64,000 nucleotides of DNA from Amylostereum areolatum (GCA_012932865.1 SAXG01000038.1:372001-436000); one strand, 5' to 3'. Counted from the stretch's first letter, positions 1 through 11,259 are shown. The notes: a model not told the origin generated them from the letters alone. Made by a program: numbers and translations.

Positions 1-354
1 GGGCGGCGTTGCGCGTGCCCAGCCGCCGTATGATGTGCGCGTTCGCGAACGCGCCGAAGGAGATGAAGGAGGCCGCGCTCGAGCCGACGAAGGAGAGCGT
101 TCCGTCTGGTGCGAGGTGCGAGGCGGTGAGCCGTGCTTGGATGACGCCCCAGGAATAGACGAGGCCGACGGAGAAGGACCTAAGCGTTGTGAGATGATGA
201 TGAGCAGAATAAGAGGGATTGAGACTCGGAGAGGGACGCACATGATGACGCTGCAGGCAGCGACAATAACCCAACCATATCCGCCATCGGGAACCTCGCT
301 GATCTCTAACGCGTCCGTGCTATTGTTGACCGAGTTGTGCGCCGTGACGTCCAT
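1..354 (-). CDS. MFS monocarboxylate-type transporter, 5' part (runs off the left edge)
   Basis: N-terminal part of a 12-TM major facilitator of the fungal monocarboxylate transporter (SLC16/Mch-like) group, presumed to act in a membrane. Seen: the PDGGYGWVIVAACSVIM motif that opens TM1, a short phase-2 intron (donor GTGCGT, acceptor CTTAG), then SFSVGLVYSWGVIQARL, closely matching the gene at 2561-4195. The ATG at 354 (MDVTAHNS) is the nearest usable start, but the frame stays open upstream to a TTTTTTCAG at about 455, so an extra 5' exon is possible. The rest lies outside the window. The family is secure; the substrate cannot be told. Confidence 0.8.
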   Translation of the reverse strand, partial: MDVTAHNSVNNSTDALEISEVPDGGYGWVIVAACSVIMCVPLRVSIPLILLIIISQRLGPSPSASSIPGASSKHGSPPRTSHQTERSPSSARARPPSSPSARSRTRTSYGGWARATPP

Positions 355-1105
355 AGGAAGCGATTCAACATCTTCGCTGGGCTTGACGTCGGGGAGAGAG
401 TTCTTGATGCTCGTGGTGTCGACATCCCTACTCGGTGTGGAGTTCTTGATACTGAAAAAAGGTCAGAGATCGAGGACCGTAACACTGCGAGGGAGAAGAC
501 ATACGACTCGAGGTCCGGGTCGTGCACGCAACGGTACATCTCGATGATGTCCGACTCGATAGCGGCCATGCTGTCCTCGAGTTGTGCACACTTCTGGAAT
601 TGGGGGTCAGGAAGATGCGATGGGAGAGGCTCCTCTGCACGTAAGTACCCTCGCACTTGATCGCACTCTAAAACGTAGAAAAATAAAGTGAGTCATCGAC
701 GGGGAAGGGCTGACTGGCGGTCTCCGAGACCGAGACGGATGGCCGTCGTCCCGCGTCGACAGGCTCGACGTTGTGCCATTACATTCCCGGTGATAACGGG
801 CGCTTCAGTTTGGGAAGAGGAGCTGTCGAGGGTCATGGACGCAGCACATAGGACATTCACTTGATATTTCGAGGAGTTGAGGGCGACGATGAGCTCGTAA
901 CAGAGGGCGGGCCCGGGCCGCGGGTAGACTCCGGCAAAGCAAATGTTTGGTCTTGTTTGGCTTTCTTAGTCGTTCGTTCCACTCCAGGTTGCTCTCTCAC
1001 CGAAGACTATGGGTATGGTATAATTGCGCGCCGCGCGCAGACGGTATCAATGGGCATGCGACGTATGTAAAATACAAGCTTGTTCACCGTAAAGCCAGCT
1101 ACACT
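355..1105. other. intergenic; possible 5' exon of the leftmost transporter
   Basis: Short overlapping ORFs only. The minus-strand frame continuous with the leftmost transporter extends to about 455. A minus-strand stretch at about 490-590 reads acidic and helical but cannot be tied to a gene. Confidence 0.4.
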
Positions 1106-1893
1106 TCATATCGCTGTCGCCATTGCGATCGCGCCGGCCCCCCCGCGGCTGAGGACGCCCTTATCCCTCTGCCGTCGATGGCGCTCGATGAGGAAGAAGG
1201 CCACGATGATACTGTCCATGAGGTCCCTCCGCGGACGTGTGGTACACAATCTGGGCGGGGACGACGATGGGGACGAGGGGGTCGTGGAAGTCGCGGAACG
1301 AACGCTCGAAGCGGACGATGGGCTCGCGGTCGGAGGATTCTGAGTACAACTGAAAGCAGGTGAGCTCGGTTTGTACGGTTTTCGGACGTTTCGGTTGCGG
1401 AATGGGCTGACCTCGACGCTGCGTTCCGTCTCGCCCGATTTCCATGTATACTTCCGCCCCCTGGTCGTCCTTGAACGTCATCCCGCTGCATGGCCACGTC
1501 CAACATCCCAGCCGTGGGCGGGTATCCTTCGCAAAGGGCACGCAGGAGCACTCACCGACCGTTCATGCTCTTCTTCAACCATCCATTTGCCGCAGCCTGC
1601 GGCTTCCCTGCCCAGCGGAGCAGATCGGACCGGTACTGGCGCCAGTACCACTCCGCGACGAGCTCGGAGCTGCGATCGTGCACGCGGGTGACGGGCCGTT
1701 TCTCGGAGCGCCAGTCGGTGGAGACGGTGTAGACGACGGTGCCGGCGGTGTCGAGGAGGGTGGTGTTATACGGGTTGTCGCTCTTGAGCGTGAGCACGCC
1801 GACGCGGGGCGCGGAGGGCGTGGGCGTGGGCTGGAGGGTGGACTCGGCGTAGGTGGGCAGCATGGTGGGTGGGGGCTTGTAGGAGGGGGGCAT
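1106..1893 (-). CDS. DUF6593-type basidiomycete protein
   Basis: A member of a basidiomycete family of unknown function (DUF6593). Three exons (1556-1893, 1412-1485, 1106-1349). Seen: a Pro-rich N-terminus with a PPSY (PPxY, WW-binding type) motif at residues 2-5, then LTLKSDNPYNTTLLD, a Trp-rich stretch (EWYWRQYRSDLLRWAGK) and a C-terminal DSIIVAFFLIERHRRQ helix. The frame breaks twice, each explained by one surplus base in a three-base G run on the coding strand (CCC at 1434-1436 and 1225-1227 on the plus strand). Without those two bases the exons total exactly 218 codons. Either these are sequence errors or the gene is young and damaged. Confidence 0.7.
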
Positions 1894-2560
1894 GGACGGA
1901 CGGCGGTGGAGGACGATGTTATAAGATGCGTTCTCAGGCTCAGCGGGCTGATTGATACGGAGAGCTGAGAATTGGGAGAGGCGGGAGTCATGCGCATGCG
2001 CCCGCCGCAGGATGGGGTCAACCCCTCTCGGAGCTGCGGGAGAACGAACGCCTGCAATGCACGCTCTGAGCGCATGCGCAGCGTCGCTCCACTTGTTCCA
2101 CTTGTCGCTAACTTTAGGAGGCGTATAACCTATTCTTGACGAATGAGGTGTGCCACGAAGCAGAAGCGTCGTATGCAATGGTTGTGGGAGATCGAAGCGT
2201 TGTGTGGGAGTACGCTGACTTGCGCTGACGATATCCGATGATGAGGGTCGAGATTGGGTAGGATTGGGTCCATTGTTTGTCTTCCAAGGAGTTCACTGTA
2301 TATATCGCCCTAGGTAGCACATTCGAACTCGGCGCGTACAGGTAGTACGATACATACCCACAGCGCATAGTGTAAATTGAAAGGGATGCTCCTAACTGTT
2401 ATATGTACATCGCAACTTCCGAAGATAAAGGCTCATAAAGCTAAAGTTCGATCGACAGCTTGAGGAAGCTTCTCCAAACTTATCATTATCACTTCCAGTA
2501 ACCAACTCTCATGGCGCCCGCGCTTTCCAGCACGACGACGACGACAACGACGCCTACGCT
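1894..2560. other. divergent intergenic region
   Basis: Lies between the DUF6593 gene (minus) and the second MFS transporter (plus), so it should hold both promoters. A TATATA run near 2299-2304 is the only core-promoter-like sequence noticed. No supportable ORF. Confidence 0.4.
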
Positions 2561-4195
2561 ATGCCCCAGTCGACGGACGGCATTGAGTTGCAAACCATAG
2601 CCATCCCGACATCGTAGGTACCTTTCACCACAGATACTACTCAAGCGTGCGTTCACCATCTGAGTAGACAACTGTCGACCACCATCCCTCTCCCCCGATC
2701 AACCCCGGACTCTGAGACCCATGTCGACATCGACGTCCCCGACGGCGGCTACGGATGGGTCATCGTCGCCGCTTGTAGCGTCATCATGTACGGCCTCCGA
2801 CCCGTCCCCAGCCCCCCCGCTCATCCTCGCATATCCAGGTCCTTTTCCATCGGCCTCGTCTACTCCTGGGGCGCCATCCAATCCCGCCTGACCGAATCCC
2901 ACCTCGCCCCCGACGGCACGCTCTCCTTCATCGGCTCCACCGCCGCCTCCTTCGTCGCCTTCGCCGCCTTCCTCAACGCCCGCCTCATCCGCCTGTTTGG
3001 CGCGCGCAACGCCGCTCTCCTCGGATGCGCCATCATGGGCGGCCGGGCAGGTGCTGTCCGGAATGGTCCACTGGCAGCGTTGGAGGGCTGTTCGTGACCA
3101 ACGGGGTGGTCATGGGCTTCGGCATCAGTCTCTCGTTCTTGGTGCGTCGGCTGCCTCTGTCCCTTCAGCTCAAAAGTGGGTGACGAGCAATGACGCACAC
3201 AGGCATGTAGCGCGCTCCCCGCGCAATATTTCCGTCGGCGAAGGGGGCTCGCGAATGGATGCGTGTACGCGGGCGGAGGCCTCGGCGGCGCCCTGTGGAC
3301 GCTCTCCATCAACGCGCTCATCGACCGCGTCGGCGTCCCCTGGACGTTCCGCATCCTCGGCTTCCTCACCTGGGGCTTGACGCTCCCCGCCGCGCTCTTC
3401 CTCGAAGAACGCGCGCGACGCTCCCTCTGCGCGCATCGAATGGCACGTCCTACCTCCGCTCTGCCCGCACGAGCTCGTCCCTTCTAACGACCTAATTCGC
3501 AGGCAGCTTTTCATGGACCGGAAGTTCCTCCTGCTCTTCGTCGGCTCCGGCCTAGGCACCTTCCCGCTCCTCGTCCCGCCCTTCTTCATCCCGCTCTACG
3601 CCACGTCCCTGCGCACCTCCGCGCTCCTCGCCTCGGTCCTCCTCGCCGCCTTCAACCTCTCCTCCGCCGTGGGCCGCATCGGCTTCGGCCTGCTCTGCGA
3701 CCAGATCGGGCCGATCACGTCCCTCGGGCTCGCGCTGGCGCTCAGCGCCGTGAGCATGCTCGCGATCTGGCCCGTATCGGCGAGCGTGACGCCCCTCGCT
3801 GGTCTTCATCGTCCTCAACGGCATCGGCAACGGCGGGTTCTTCGCGACGGTGCCGAGCGTCGTCGGCCACGTGTACGGGCAGGCGCGGGTCGCGAACGCG
3901 CTCGCGATGGTGATCACCGGGTGGGCGTTCGGATACCTTTTGGTGAGTGCGTTTGGTCGGTCGCGCGTACTGTGCGGAGCCTGCGAAGGCTGACTGGAGT
4001 CGTGGACGATGGAACCAACAGGGCGCGCCGATCGCGGGGTGGATTCTGGGCGCGTACGGCGGGTCGGAGGCGGGGCGGGCGGCGTTCCGACCTGCGATCT
4101 ACTTCGCGGGCTCGCTGTCGTTCGTGAGCGCGGCGCTGATCTTTGGGATGAGGCGGGTCGCGCTGAAGCGGTGGACGCTCGTCGGGTTCGCGTAA
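2561..4195 (+). CDS. MFS monocarboxylate-type transporter
   Basis: Second monocarboxylate-type MFS transporter, a paralog of the gene at 1-354. Start at 2561 (MPQSTDGIELQTIAIPTS). Exons about 2561-2613, 2668-2787, 2839-3141, 3203-3442, 3503-3942 and 4022-4195. Seen: the PDGGYGWVIVAACSVIM entry to TM1, YFRRRRGLANG at the mid-loop, LLVPPFFIPLYATSL, and GWAFGYLL/GAPIAGWILGAYGG near the end. Four frame breaks, each equal to one surplus base: G run 3045-3047, CC 3068-3069, CCC 3423-3425 and CCCC 3792-3795. Dropping all four gives 442 codons, the usual size. The exon ending at 3442 needs a GC donor. Either decayed, or hit by homopolymer errors in GC-rich DNA. Confidence 0.75.
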
Positions 4196-4560
4196 TTGGT
4201 TCTAATAAGTAACATTCGACGGCCGCGCTGGTGGGCGACTCGTCGAGGGGGGCTACGTTAGTGCACGTCCTTGCCTTGTATGTGCATTTTGGAACACGAC
4301 AGTGGGTTTTTGGGAGTGGATGTATGGATGTGAGAATTGGGTGAGCGAATGGGAGGATGTGGAGATGCGGGGTATGCGGGGTAAAGGAGTCGGAGTCGGA
4401 GACGCGGGGAACGAGCCTTTCATGTGACAGCAGCTCGACCGCGGCGGAAGCCTTTACCGGATACCCCATCCTACTTATTACACATCCCTGCCTGCCTCCG
4501 ACCACCACAGCTCTATGCGCTGAAAGCCTGAAGCTTCGCCCCCACGTCGCATCCCACCCC
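4196..4560. other. intergenic, 3' of MFS gene and promoter of the carrier gene
   Basis: GT-rich spacer with no supportable ORF. It should hold the transporter's 3' UTR and the carrier's promoter. A 368-codon minus-strand ORF crossing it is the GC-driven shadow of the transporter. Confidence 0.5.
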
Positions 4561-6044
4561 ATGGCCACCCAGTCCAAACTCCCGCAGCCGCCCCAACAGC
4601 AGCAGCTCACGCCGTTCGGGTATGCCCTCGCAGGCGCGCTCGGCGGCTGCTTCAGCACCGCGTACGCCTTCCGTTCTCGTCGTCCGAGTCCAGGAGAGCT
4701 GGCACTGACGGATTGAACAGTGTCGTGTACCCATTAGACACGTACGTGACCGATCTCTGCGCGTGGGGCGCGTAGGGGGAGAAACAGGCTGACGGTGGGG
4801 ACGTCTTTCACTCTCAGGATCAAGACGCGCATTCAAGCGTCCGAAGACGACGACGACGACGACGCGGACCTTTCCATCACTGGCATTGTCCTGCGCATAC
4901 TGAAGGAGGAGGGCCTCTCCGGGTTCTACAGAGGCTTCGGCGCGACAATGCTCAACACCTTCTCCATGCGTGCGTCTTTCCCCTCCCTCCCCTGCCATCT
5001 CCATTCCCAACCTTTCACGCTCTCCGCCCCCGACAGAATACGCCTACTTCTTCTTCTACTCCGTCGTGCGTACCGGCTACACGAAACGCCTCGCCGCCCG
5101 CCGCCCTCCCGGCGCCGCCCCCGTACCCCTCTCCACCGCCGCCGAGCTCATCGTCGGCGCCGCCGCCGGCGCGCTCGCCCAGATCTTCACCATCCCCGTC
5201 TCCGTCATCGCCACGCGCCAGCAGATCGGCAGCTCGCTCAAGCAGCGGCGCACGGCGCAGACGCATGACCTCGACCCCGGAGCCGGAGGCGACGCCGGAG
5301 CTCCGGAGGCGAAGGGGAAGGAACAGGACAAGGACAAGGACGACTCCTTCCTCGGCGTCGCGCGCGAGATCATCCGCGAGGAGGGCGTCGGCGGGCTCTG
5401 GCTCGGGATCAAGCCCGGGCTCGTGCTCACCGTCAATCCCGCGATCACGTACGGCGTGTTCGAGCGCGTGAAGAGCGCGGCGCTCACCGCGCGCGCAAAG
5501 GCGGGCAACGCGGACGCCAAGCTCGGACCCGGCCTGTCCTTCGTCGTCGGCGCGCTCAGCAAGACGCTCGCCACCGTCGTGCGTATCTGTTTTTTTATTA
5601 CTTCCTCCCCTGCGTGTGCGACGGAGCTCACGCCGCGGGGACCTTTTTTTTTTTTGCTAGGTCACGTATCCGTATATCATGGCCAAGGTGCGCATCCAGA
5701 CGCGCTCGGCGGACACGGAGAGCGCAAAGGAGGAGCATAGGATCATGGGTCCCGTCGGTCCTCATCACAGGCATCCCGGCGCGATCGACATCCTCGCTCG
5801 CGTGTGGAAGCACCACGGTTTCCTCGGCTGGTACCAGGCAAGCCTCGTCCTGCTCACACTGAACCCCGCGCCCTTCTGACAGTAGTGATTTTTTTCCCCT
5901 TGTGTGTAGGGTATGGGCGCGCAGGTGCTCAAGGCGGTCCTCGCGCAGGGCGTGCTGTTCATGTCGAAGGAGCGGTTCGAGCACTGGGCGTTGGCGATCA
6001 TGGTCCTGTATTACCGTCTGACCGTGCGCGGGCCGAGGCCGTGA
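4561..6044 (+). CDS. peroxisomal adenine nucleotide transporter (SLC25A17/PMP47/ANT1-like)
   Basis: Mitochondrial-carrier-family protein of the peroxisomal ANT1/PMP47 type, which in yeast exchanges ATP and AMP across the peroxisomal membrane for fatty-acid activation. Six exons (4561-4661, 4721-4741, 4818-4969, 5037-5578, 5661-5837, 5910-6044) give 375 residues with no break. Seen: three carrier repeats with signatures VVYPLDTIKTRIQ, IPVSVIATRQQ and VTYPYIMAKVRIQTR, each followed by a GFYRGF / GLWLGIKPG / GFLGWYQGM motif. An acidic, Lys-rich loop sits in repeat 2 (KGKEQDKDKDD). Exon 5 ends in a GC donor (CAG|GCAAGC) and exon 3 begins right after the first Px[D/E]xx[K/R]. The closest family is PMP47/ANT1; the subcellular site is inferred. 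Confidence 0.88.
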
Positions 6045-6171
6045 GCGACGATTCCGCGGTGTATGTGTGCATGTATCCCCCGTTGACCATCTCTAGAAAA
6101 TATCTTACTTCCAGCTGTAACTCGTAAGTATGTATGTGTTGTGCAAGGACGGCGGGCGAGTGGGAGCGACG

Positions 6172-7298
6172 TCATGGCATCTCCGCTTCGTCTTCGTCTT
6201 CGTCTTCGCGATCGCCCATCGCCATGAGCAAAAGAAGCTCGAAAGCGTCGTCGTTCTTGGGCGCGTCGGTCCCCCTCGCGCCGACACCCCTCATCAACGC
6301 CTCGTCGTCCTCGGGCACATCCCACGCCATCGACTCCGCCCGCCGTCGCGCTACGAACACAAACGCGTCCGCATCCGCGCCCAGACGCGTCCACCGTGAC
6401 CTCGCCGCCGATTCCGACGGGGCGCAGCTCGCAACCAGCACGGGCGCGAAGGCGAACCAGAGGCCGAACGCGCTCCAGAAGGGCGTTTCCTTCGCGAGCG
6501 AGCGGACCTTGTAGGCGATGACGATGGCGGGCGGGCGCGGAGCCGAGAGGGAAGTGAGATGGAGGAGGGTGCGAAGGAGCGGGGCGAGGAGCTCGGGGAA
6601 GTAGACCTGTGCTCGAGAGGGAGGGTGAGACGGGCGTTTGTAGTAGTAGTGAGATAGGGACACGCACGAGGTCGCTGCAGATGATGTGCGTCAAATGCCG
6701 ACGGGGCTCTTGGGCCTTTCCTTCGAGTCCAACGCCCAAGCTCAATCTCCGCACAACCTCGTCCGCGTGCCCCGCGTCGCCCCACGCCAGCGGCATCACC
6801 TCCACCATCGCCCTCGCCGCCTGCCCAAGCCCGCTCGCGTTCTCCTCCAACAACGCACACACCTCCGGCAGATCCGTCAAAACCACGCCGATCTCTCCCG
6901 ACCCCCGCCCCGCGCCCGCCAGCCTCTCCGCCAGTCCCAGTCCGACGACGCCCGTTCCCGCGCCAAGCTCCAGCACCGTCCCCAGTTCTCCCTCCGTGCC
7001 CGCGAAGGGCGGATCGAACACGCTCGTTGGGGCGCCGGATAGGTAGAGAAGAATCACGTAGGCGGCTTCCCTGTGCCGGTCATCGTCATCGGGCGGGGCT
7101 CAAGAGGGGAAGAGAGGGGTGGGGGGAGGAAAGGGGTGGGCACTACCAGACGCGTCCGGCGATGCCGTATTTTGCGATCGCGCTCGCTTGGGAAAGCGCA
7201 GAGAACGAGGCGGAGGTAGAGAGGGCGTGGTGCTCATTCTGAGAAGGGGAGATGGAGAGGTTAGGGGGGAAGTTGGGATCTGAGGCTGAGGGCGTCAT
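6172..7298 (-). CDS. Methyltransf_16 family protein methyltransferase
   Basis: Small class I SAM-dependent methyltransferase of the METTL21/EFM/NNT1-like family (Methyltransf_16), whose members usually methylate lysines on translation factors or chaperones. Three exons (7147-7298, 6668-7070, 6172-6606), 329 residues, intact. Seen: AAYVILLYL before the core, motif I VLELGAGTGVVGLGLA, an acidic post-I residue in VVLTDLPEV, and the family's SDLVYFPELL motif spanning the second intron. It ends in a long acidic tail (DREDEDEDEAEMP). Start at 7298 gives MTPSASDPNFPPN. It is convergent with the carrier gene, stops only about 130 bp apart. Substrate unknown. Confidence 0.85.
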
Positions 7299-7844
7299 GG
7301 TCGTTGGAACTTGGTAAAGTTCGTCGGTGTTTGCCGAGGCCGACTACTTATTGGCACGGTTCCGTAAAACAGCATTGTTCATACTGTCTGTACACGGGAT
7401 ACTGTCAAGCATGTATCACTTTTGAGAGAAATCGTGACACTAAGTAATGGCGAGGCCGGTTGTTGGCCGGTTGAGTCGTTAGACCGAGTGACCCCGACGA
7501 CTCGGACCAGGTACAACGCCAATAGCATTTGATCCTAACACAGACAAACAAAGGTTCGATGTTCAATGATCATACACTTGCTACTCGTCAGCGCGTCAGC
7601 GCTACTTCCTCTACCTGATACACACATGCCACGAAGCAGTTTTCATAACTAATACAAAGAACAACGGGCTCAGATGCGAGGCCTACGCTTCACACAATCG
7701 AAAGTATCAAATACAACAAGCGCTAAGCTATATCTTACAGTCGCCAAGTAAGAAGTAACAGCACCAGGACAACACCATAGTAGAATAACTAATAGAATAA
7801 GTAACCCAAAACAAAAACAAGACCCATACATACAACCTTTTCAC
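7299..7844. other. intergenic
   Basis: AT-richer spacer between the methyltransferase start and the 3' end of an arrestin-like gene. No supportable ORF or RNA gene. The GGTTCGAT near 7554 resembles a tRNA B box, but no acceptor stem or A box accompanies it. Confidence 0.5.
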
Positions 7845-9499
7845 TCAGTACTGATGATGATGACCAATCTCGATGAAACGCTGGTTCCCGTTCTCCAAAA
7901 ACCCGGTGGCAATGTTGAAATTGACAGGGTCGGGCGCGACGTCGTATCCCGGAGGCGCAAACGACCGGTAGACAACACCAGGGGGTTTATGGAGCGTGAT
8001 CGTGACAGGCTCAGCTGTCAGCGGGGTGTCGGGCGGGGTTGACGAAACGAAACCGGATGACATAGGCGGGAAGAATAGGACCTGGTACTGTAATCGCAAC
8101 ACGTTAGCGAATGCCTGCACAGAAAGACGACACGAAGGGCGACGCACGCGCATGGATATCTTCGGGAACACAAAGCTCGGCTTGACTCCCTTCGGTATAT
8201 GCAGCTCCCCGTGCAGGATCCTCTCCCCATTCTCAACTCTGGCTTTGTCGAGATCCGGCGAGGGAGGAGATGCGGGCCAGAACACAGCTTTCGCCACAGG
8301 GGTGACGAAGGTGTTGTTACTGCGCCGCGCTACAGACTCGTCCGTGGCGACGTTGCCCACGGCGAGAAGGCGTGCGAGTCGGACGTTCATTCCTGGAGCG
8401 AGCAGGTCGAGGGCGTGAACATCGGTGCTGCGGAGGGTGAGGAAAAGTGGGATAGGAGAGCCTGTTACGTAGGAGGTCTAAACGTGCGAGGGTCAGGTGT
8501 TTGTCTGGAGAACAATGTGTGGGAACGCACGGGAGTAGCTATTGCGAACTGTGGGATACGAGTTAGAGAAGAAAAATGGGGGATAATAATAGGGACGACG
8601 TACCTTGCACTGGACATTTATTGAGCGCGTGTCGAAGAGAGTGCCCTGGATGTTGAACGGTTCGAGGACGCGCCAGCCGGGCGGATCTTCATCTGGTCCA
8701 AGGAGTGGCGTACCCTCCTGATAAGCAAGCATGCGCATCAACGAAGGCTTCTGCGCAACTTCTCGGGGAACGTAGGCGAGGCCTGTCGAGAGTCTTCTCA
8801 CCGTATCAGCATCCGAACACACAAAGGAGACCCCGGGAACCACACACTTTCTATTCGGACTGATCCCCGACCGGCGCATGCTCACCGTGAGCCTGTAGTC
8901 GACGTACACCGGGCTGGCGCGTTCGGAGAACGTGGGCGGAAGTCGGTGGGATTGTGGAGGACCGCGATTGAACGTGAATGAGGCTTCCGAAGGCAAAGGG
9001 AAGAATATAGGGAATGTGTGTGTCCCGCTTGGAAATCGCTCGGACGATGCGGGACTCAACGGCGACCACAGCTCTTGCGTCTCGCTTATGAATACGATCT
9101 CATCTTGACCTGTCGCCGTCAAGCTTCCCTTTAGCTGCACAAGAGATCGGGGGGTTGGTTAGTACGGAGAGGACCACAAGGAGACGATACGATCGACGGA
9201 CTCACCGTGAGTGTGATCCCCTTCAAAGTCTCCGCGCCAGAGAGATCCAACGTCAGTTCGCCTGTGATCGCGTCATTTTCGCAGTATACCGGTAGGTATT
9301 TCGCACTTTGCGCGCGACTCTGGAGGGAGAGAGTCATCCATGGTCGGCCATGGCCGTCGCGCAGATAAAAGGCGTGTGAGGTGATAAACCCGCTTGACCT
9401 GCCGATGTCGATCGAGGGCGGCGGTTGGAGGTGTTCTATGACATGGCTATACTCCGGTAGGTCGTCTGTGGTGTCGGAGGGAGTGAGTGTGCCAGGCAT
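7845..9499 (-). CDS. arrestin-like protein
   Basis: Arrestin-domain (alpha-arrestin-like) protein, expected to act as a cytosolic adaptor in receptor or transporter trafficking. Four exons (9206-9499, 8604-9134, 8148-8477, 7845-8087) give 465 uninterrupted residues. Seen: N-domain strands WMTLSLQSRAQSAKYLPVYC and GELTLDLSGAETLKGITLT, YVDYRLTVSMRR in the middle, then a C-domain with SPIPLFLTLRSTDVHALDLL and a last exon YQVLFFPPM ending in HHHQY. No PPxY ubiquitin-ligase motif was seen. Paralogs are at 16867-18492 and 26052-27634 and a remnant lies just upstream, so this is a local family. Confidence 0.8.
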
Positions 9500-9797
9500 G
9501 GTGAGTGGGAAAGAGAGATAACAATTGAATTAGGGGCGGCGGATCGCATTGTTGTGGTCGACTTTACAAGACCCATATCGTCCGACAGAGGTCGTACCTG
9601 GCGCGTACAAGTTGACATGTGATCCGTACTGCGCGTCTAACCTGATAGAACGGTTCAACGGTGATCGGAAAAGTTGCAAAGCCTGTGTATGATATTTTAC
9701 AGTGTACATATGGGGAGCGTAGTAAGTAGTATACAAGGATATTTCGTTACAACTGCGTCGTATCATCACACTCGTCTCCGGCGCCGGGACAAGTCGA

Positions 9798-10330
9798 TTA
9801 GTACTTGAAGCTTGAGGTCTTGAGGATGAGCTGCTTCTCGGATGCAGTAGTCGGTTGAGAATCGGTTGACTTGAACGGGATCAAGGCGATATAAGTACGC
9901 TGTACTGCGCTAAAGAAGTGAGCCAAGAGCAAACTGGACAGCGGACAACAGACTCGGGAAAACGCACTCCGTTGAGTGAGCCTGGAAACTGTGCGACCTG
10001 ATTTCTTGGCCATGTGCCGCGCACATTGATGTAGCTGCACTCTCCATCCTCGTCGGGGATCGTGCGCCGCGAACTTTCCCTCGACGTGCCATCGTACATT
10101 GGCCAGGAGAGTCTTGGTATGATATGACGACCGACTCGGATGTAGTAGGAGGATGAACCGCGACACTCTATCTGCATCCTGCCCGTATGCGATGATCTTG
10201 ACCGGTCGGACGTCAATGAAGGTCAATGAGCAACGAAGGCAAGACAGTGGCAAGAAAATTGCTGGCTCGTGCTCATGGTAATCATCTTGGTTGCAAACGC
10301 TGGATGGGGAACCTGACGAGATGCGCGTCA
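9798..10330 (-). pseudogene. arrestin-like remnant (C-domain only)
   Basis: Broken copy of an arrestin C-domain. Pieces align in order with the paralog at 16867-18492: KMITMSTSQQ (like KLIMTSTNLS), then IDVRPVKIIAYGQDADRV (like IDIKLFRVHAYGKDTTTV), SSYHTKTL (like SSYHIRKH) and finally YIALIPFKSTDSQP (like YEVHLYPFKVEGFQP), ending at a stop at 9798. The pieces lie in different frames with no splice sites to link the first break at about 10225. No N-domain was found upstream. Decay is more likely than a simple sequence error here, as half of the gene is missing. Confidence 0.6.
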
Positions 10331-10566
10331 TGCTCTACCACCAGTAACACACAAAAGCGACAGCGTACCGCTAGCCAAAGACGTGATCGGCACGATTGCT
10401 GCTATTGCGACAGAGTGACGAAGTGGCTCGAGCACCGTGCATTGTCAACGTCCGTCGGCCTGATCGCGGCGGGAAAGCATTTCCGTAGTGGACAGGGCCG
10501 GACATCCCTGTGTAAGTCCTTCCAGGTTTCTGGTGCACCGGCATAATAGCTGCGGCAGTTCTTTCC

Positions 10567-10873
10567 ATGAATGATGCCATGGTGCGATCTATTCGTGCGA
10601 TCATGGACCTTGCGCTTCGGGAACAGAAAGTCGGTCGGAATAAGCACAGAGAATCCCCTCGAAGGCCAGTAAGAAGTTCCGGGGAATTCGAGGACAGAGG
10701 GGTCCAAGCGATAGCTGCGAGGGTGCATGGTAAGTGGGAGAGAGTTTCCGACGTACGACCGGAGCAGGCAATGCAATCGCGGCCGCCTCGTTGGAACGCA
10801 CGTTCGTGTTCGTTATCTTCTAGGTCCCGGGGAACAGACGCTGTGGTTGGAAGCGCTGAGTCCCATTACATCG
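10567..10873 (+). pseudogene. 5' part of a host gene split by the Ngaro element
   Basis: Plus-strand coding stretch ending at the left boundary of the retrotransposon. The ATG at 10567 (MNDAMVRSIRAIMDLALREQ) opens an exon to 10729, followed by a GT-AG intron (GTAAGTG ... TCTTCTAG) and a second exon from 10824 reading GPGEQTLWLEALSPIT up to the insertion point. Phase fits across the intron. Joined to 16420 onward it stays open (see the partner at 16416-16633). The frame also stays open upstream of the ATG to a CCTTCCAG at about 10520, so earlier exons may exist. No family recognised. Confidence 0.5.
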
Positions 10874-11239
10874 GCTTGAAAGGAGTTTCTCGGAGTCGAA
10901 TCAGGCGTCGCTTTCGCACGGTGCCGTCCTCGCGTGGGCGACTGCTCCCGACGCCCGTCGGAGCCGCCACCTACTTGTTGGGATGCGCCCGCGGCTGCGC
11001 ACGACCTGGCACCGGGAGCCCGCCTAGCCCGTAGCGGGATGCTACAGATGGGCTAGGTTTGGAAGTACCCGCTCGAGAGAGTACAAGAGTCGCTCGGGGG
11101 GCACCGCTGATGCCCCCAACTCTTGCCAGCACCTCGTCTCGCCAGGTCCGTCCCCATTTCGTCGCTTCGAACCGTTCCGCTGACGCCCTCCTCTCGCCAG
11201 AGTCTGCCTCGCCGCGTCGCCCACGCCGCTTTCGCTCTC
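10871..11239 (+). repeat. split direct repeat A1
   Basis: 369 bp copy of the A repeat at the 5' end of the retrotransposon, matching A2 at 15731-16099 at every base compared. It carries the likely promoter and leader of the element, since the first ORF starts about 20 bp after it ends. Confidence 0.9.
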
Positions 11240-11259
11240 AACCCTCGCGCAACTCCCAT

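Noticed and set aside
3552..4658. 368-codon minus-strand ORF
   Set aside because: Antisense to the MFS gene in GC-rich DNA, low-complexity Arg/Glu-rich sequence, no domain; a compositional shadow.
7550..7570. tRNA B-box-like GGTTCGAT
   Set aside because: No paired acceptor stem, anticodon arm or A box could be found around it. The same holds for similar motifs near 48430 and 48490.
9798..10331. 177-codon single minus-strand ORF as an intact gene
   Set aside because: Only some segments match the arrestin C-domain and they lie in different frames, so the ORF is not a continuous protein.
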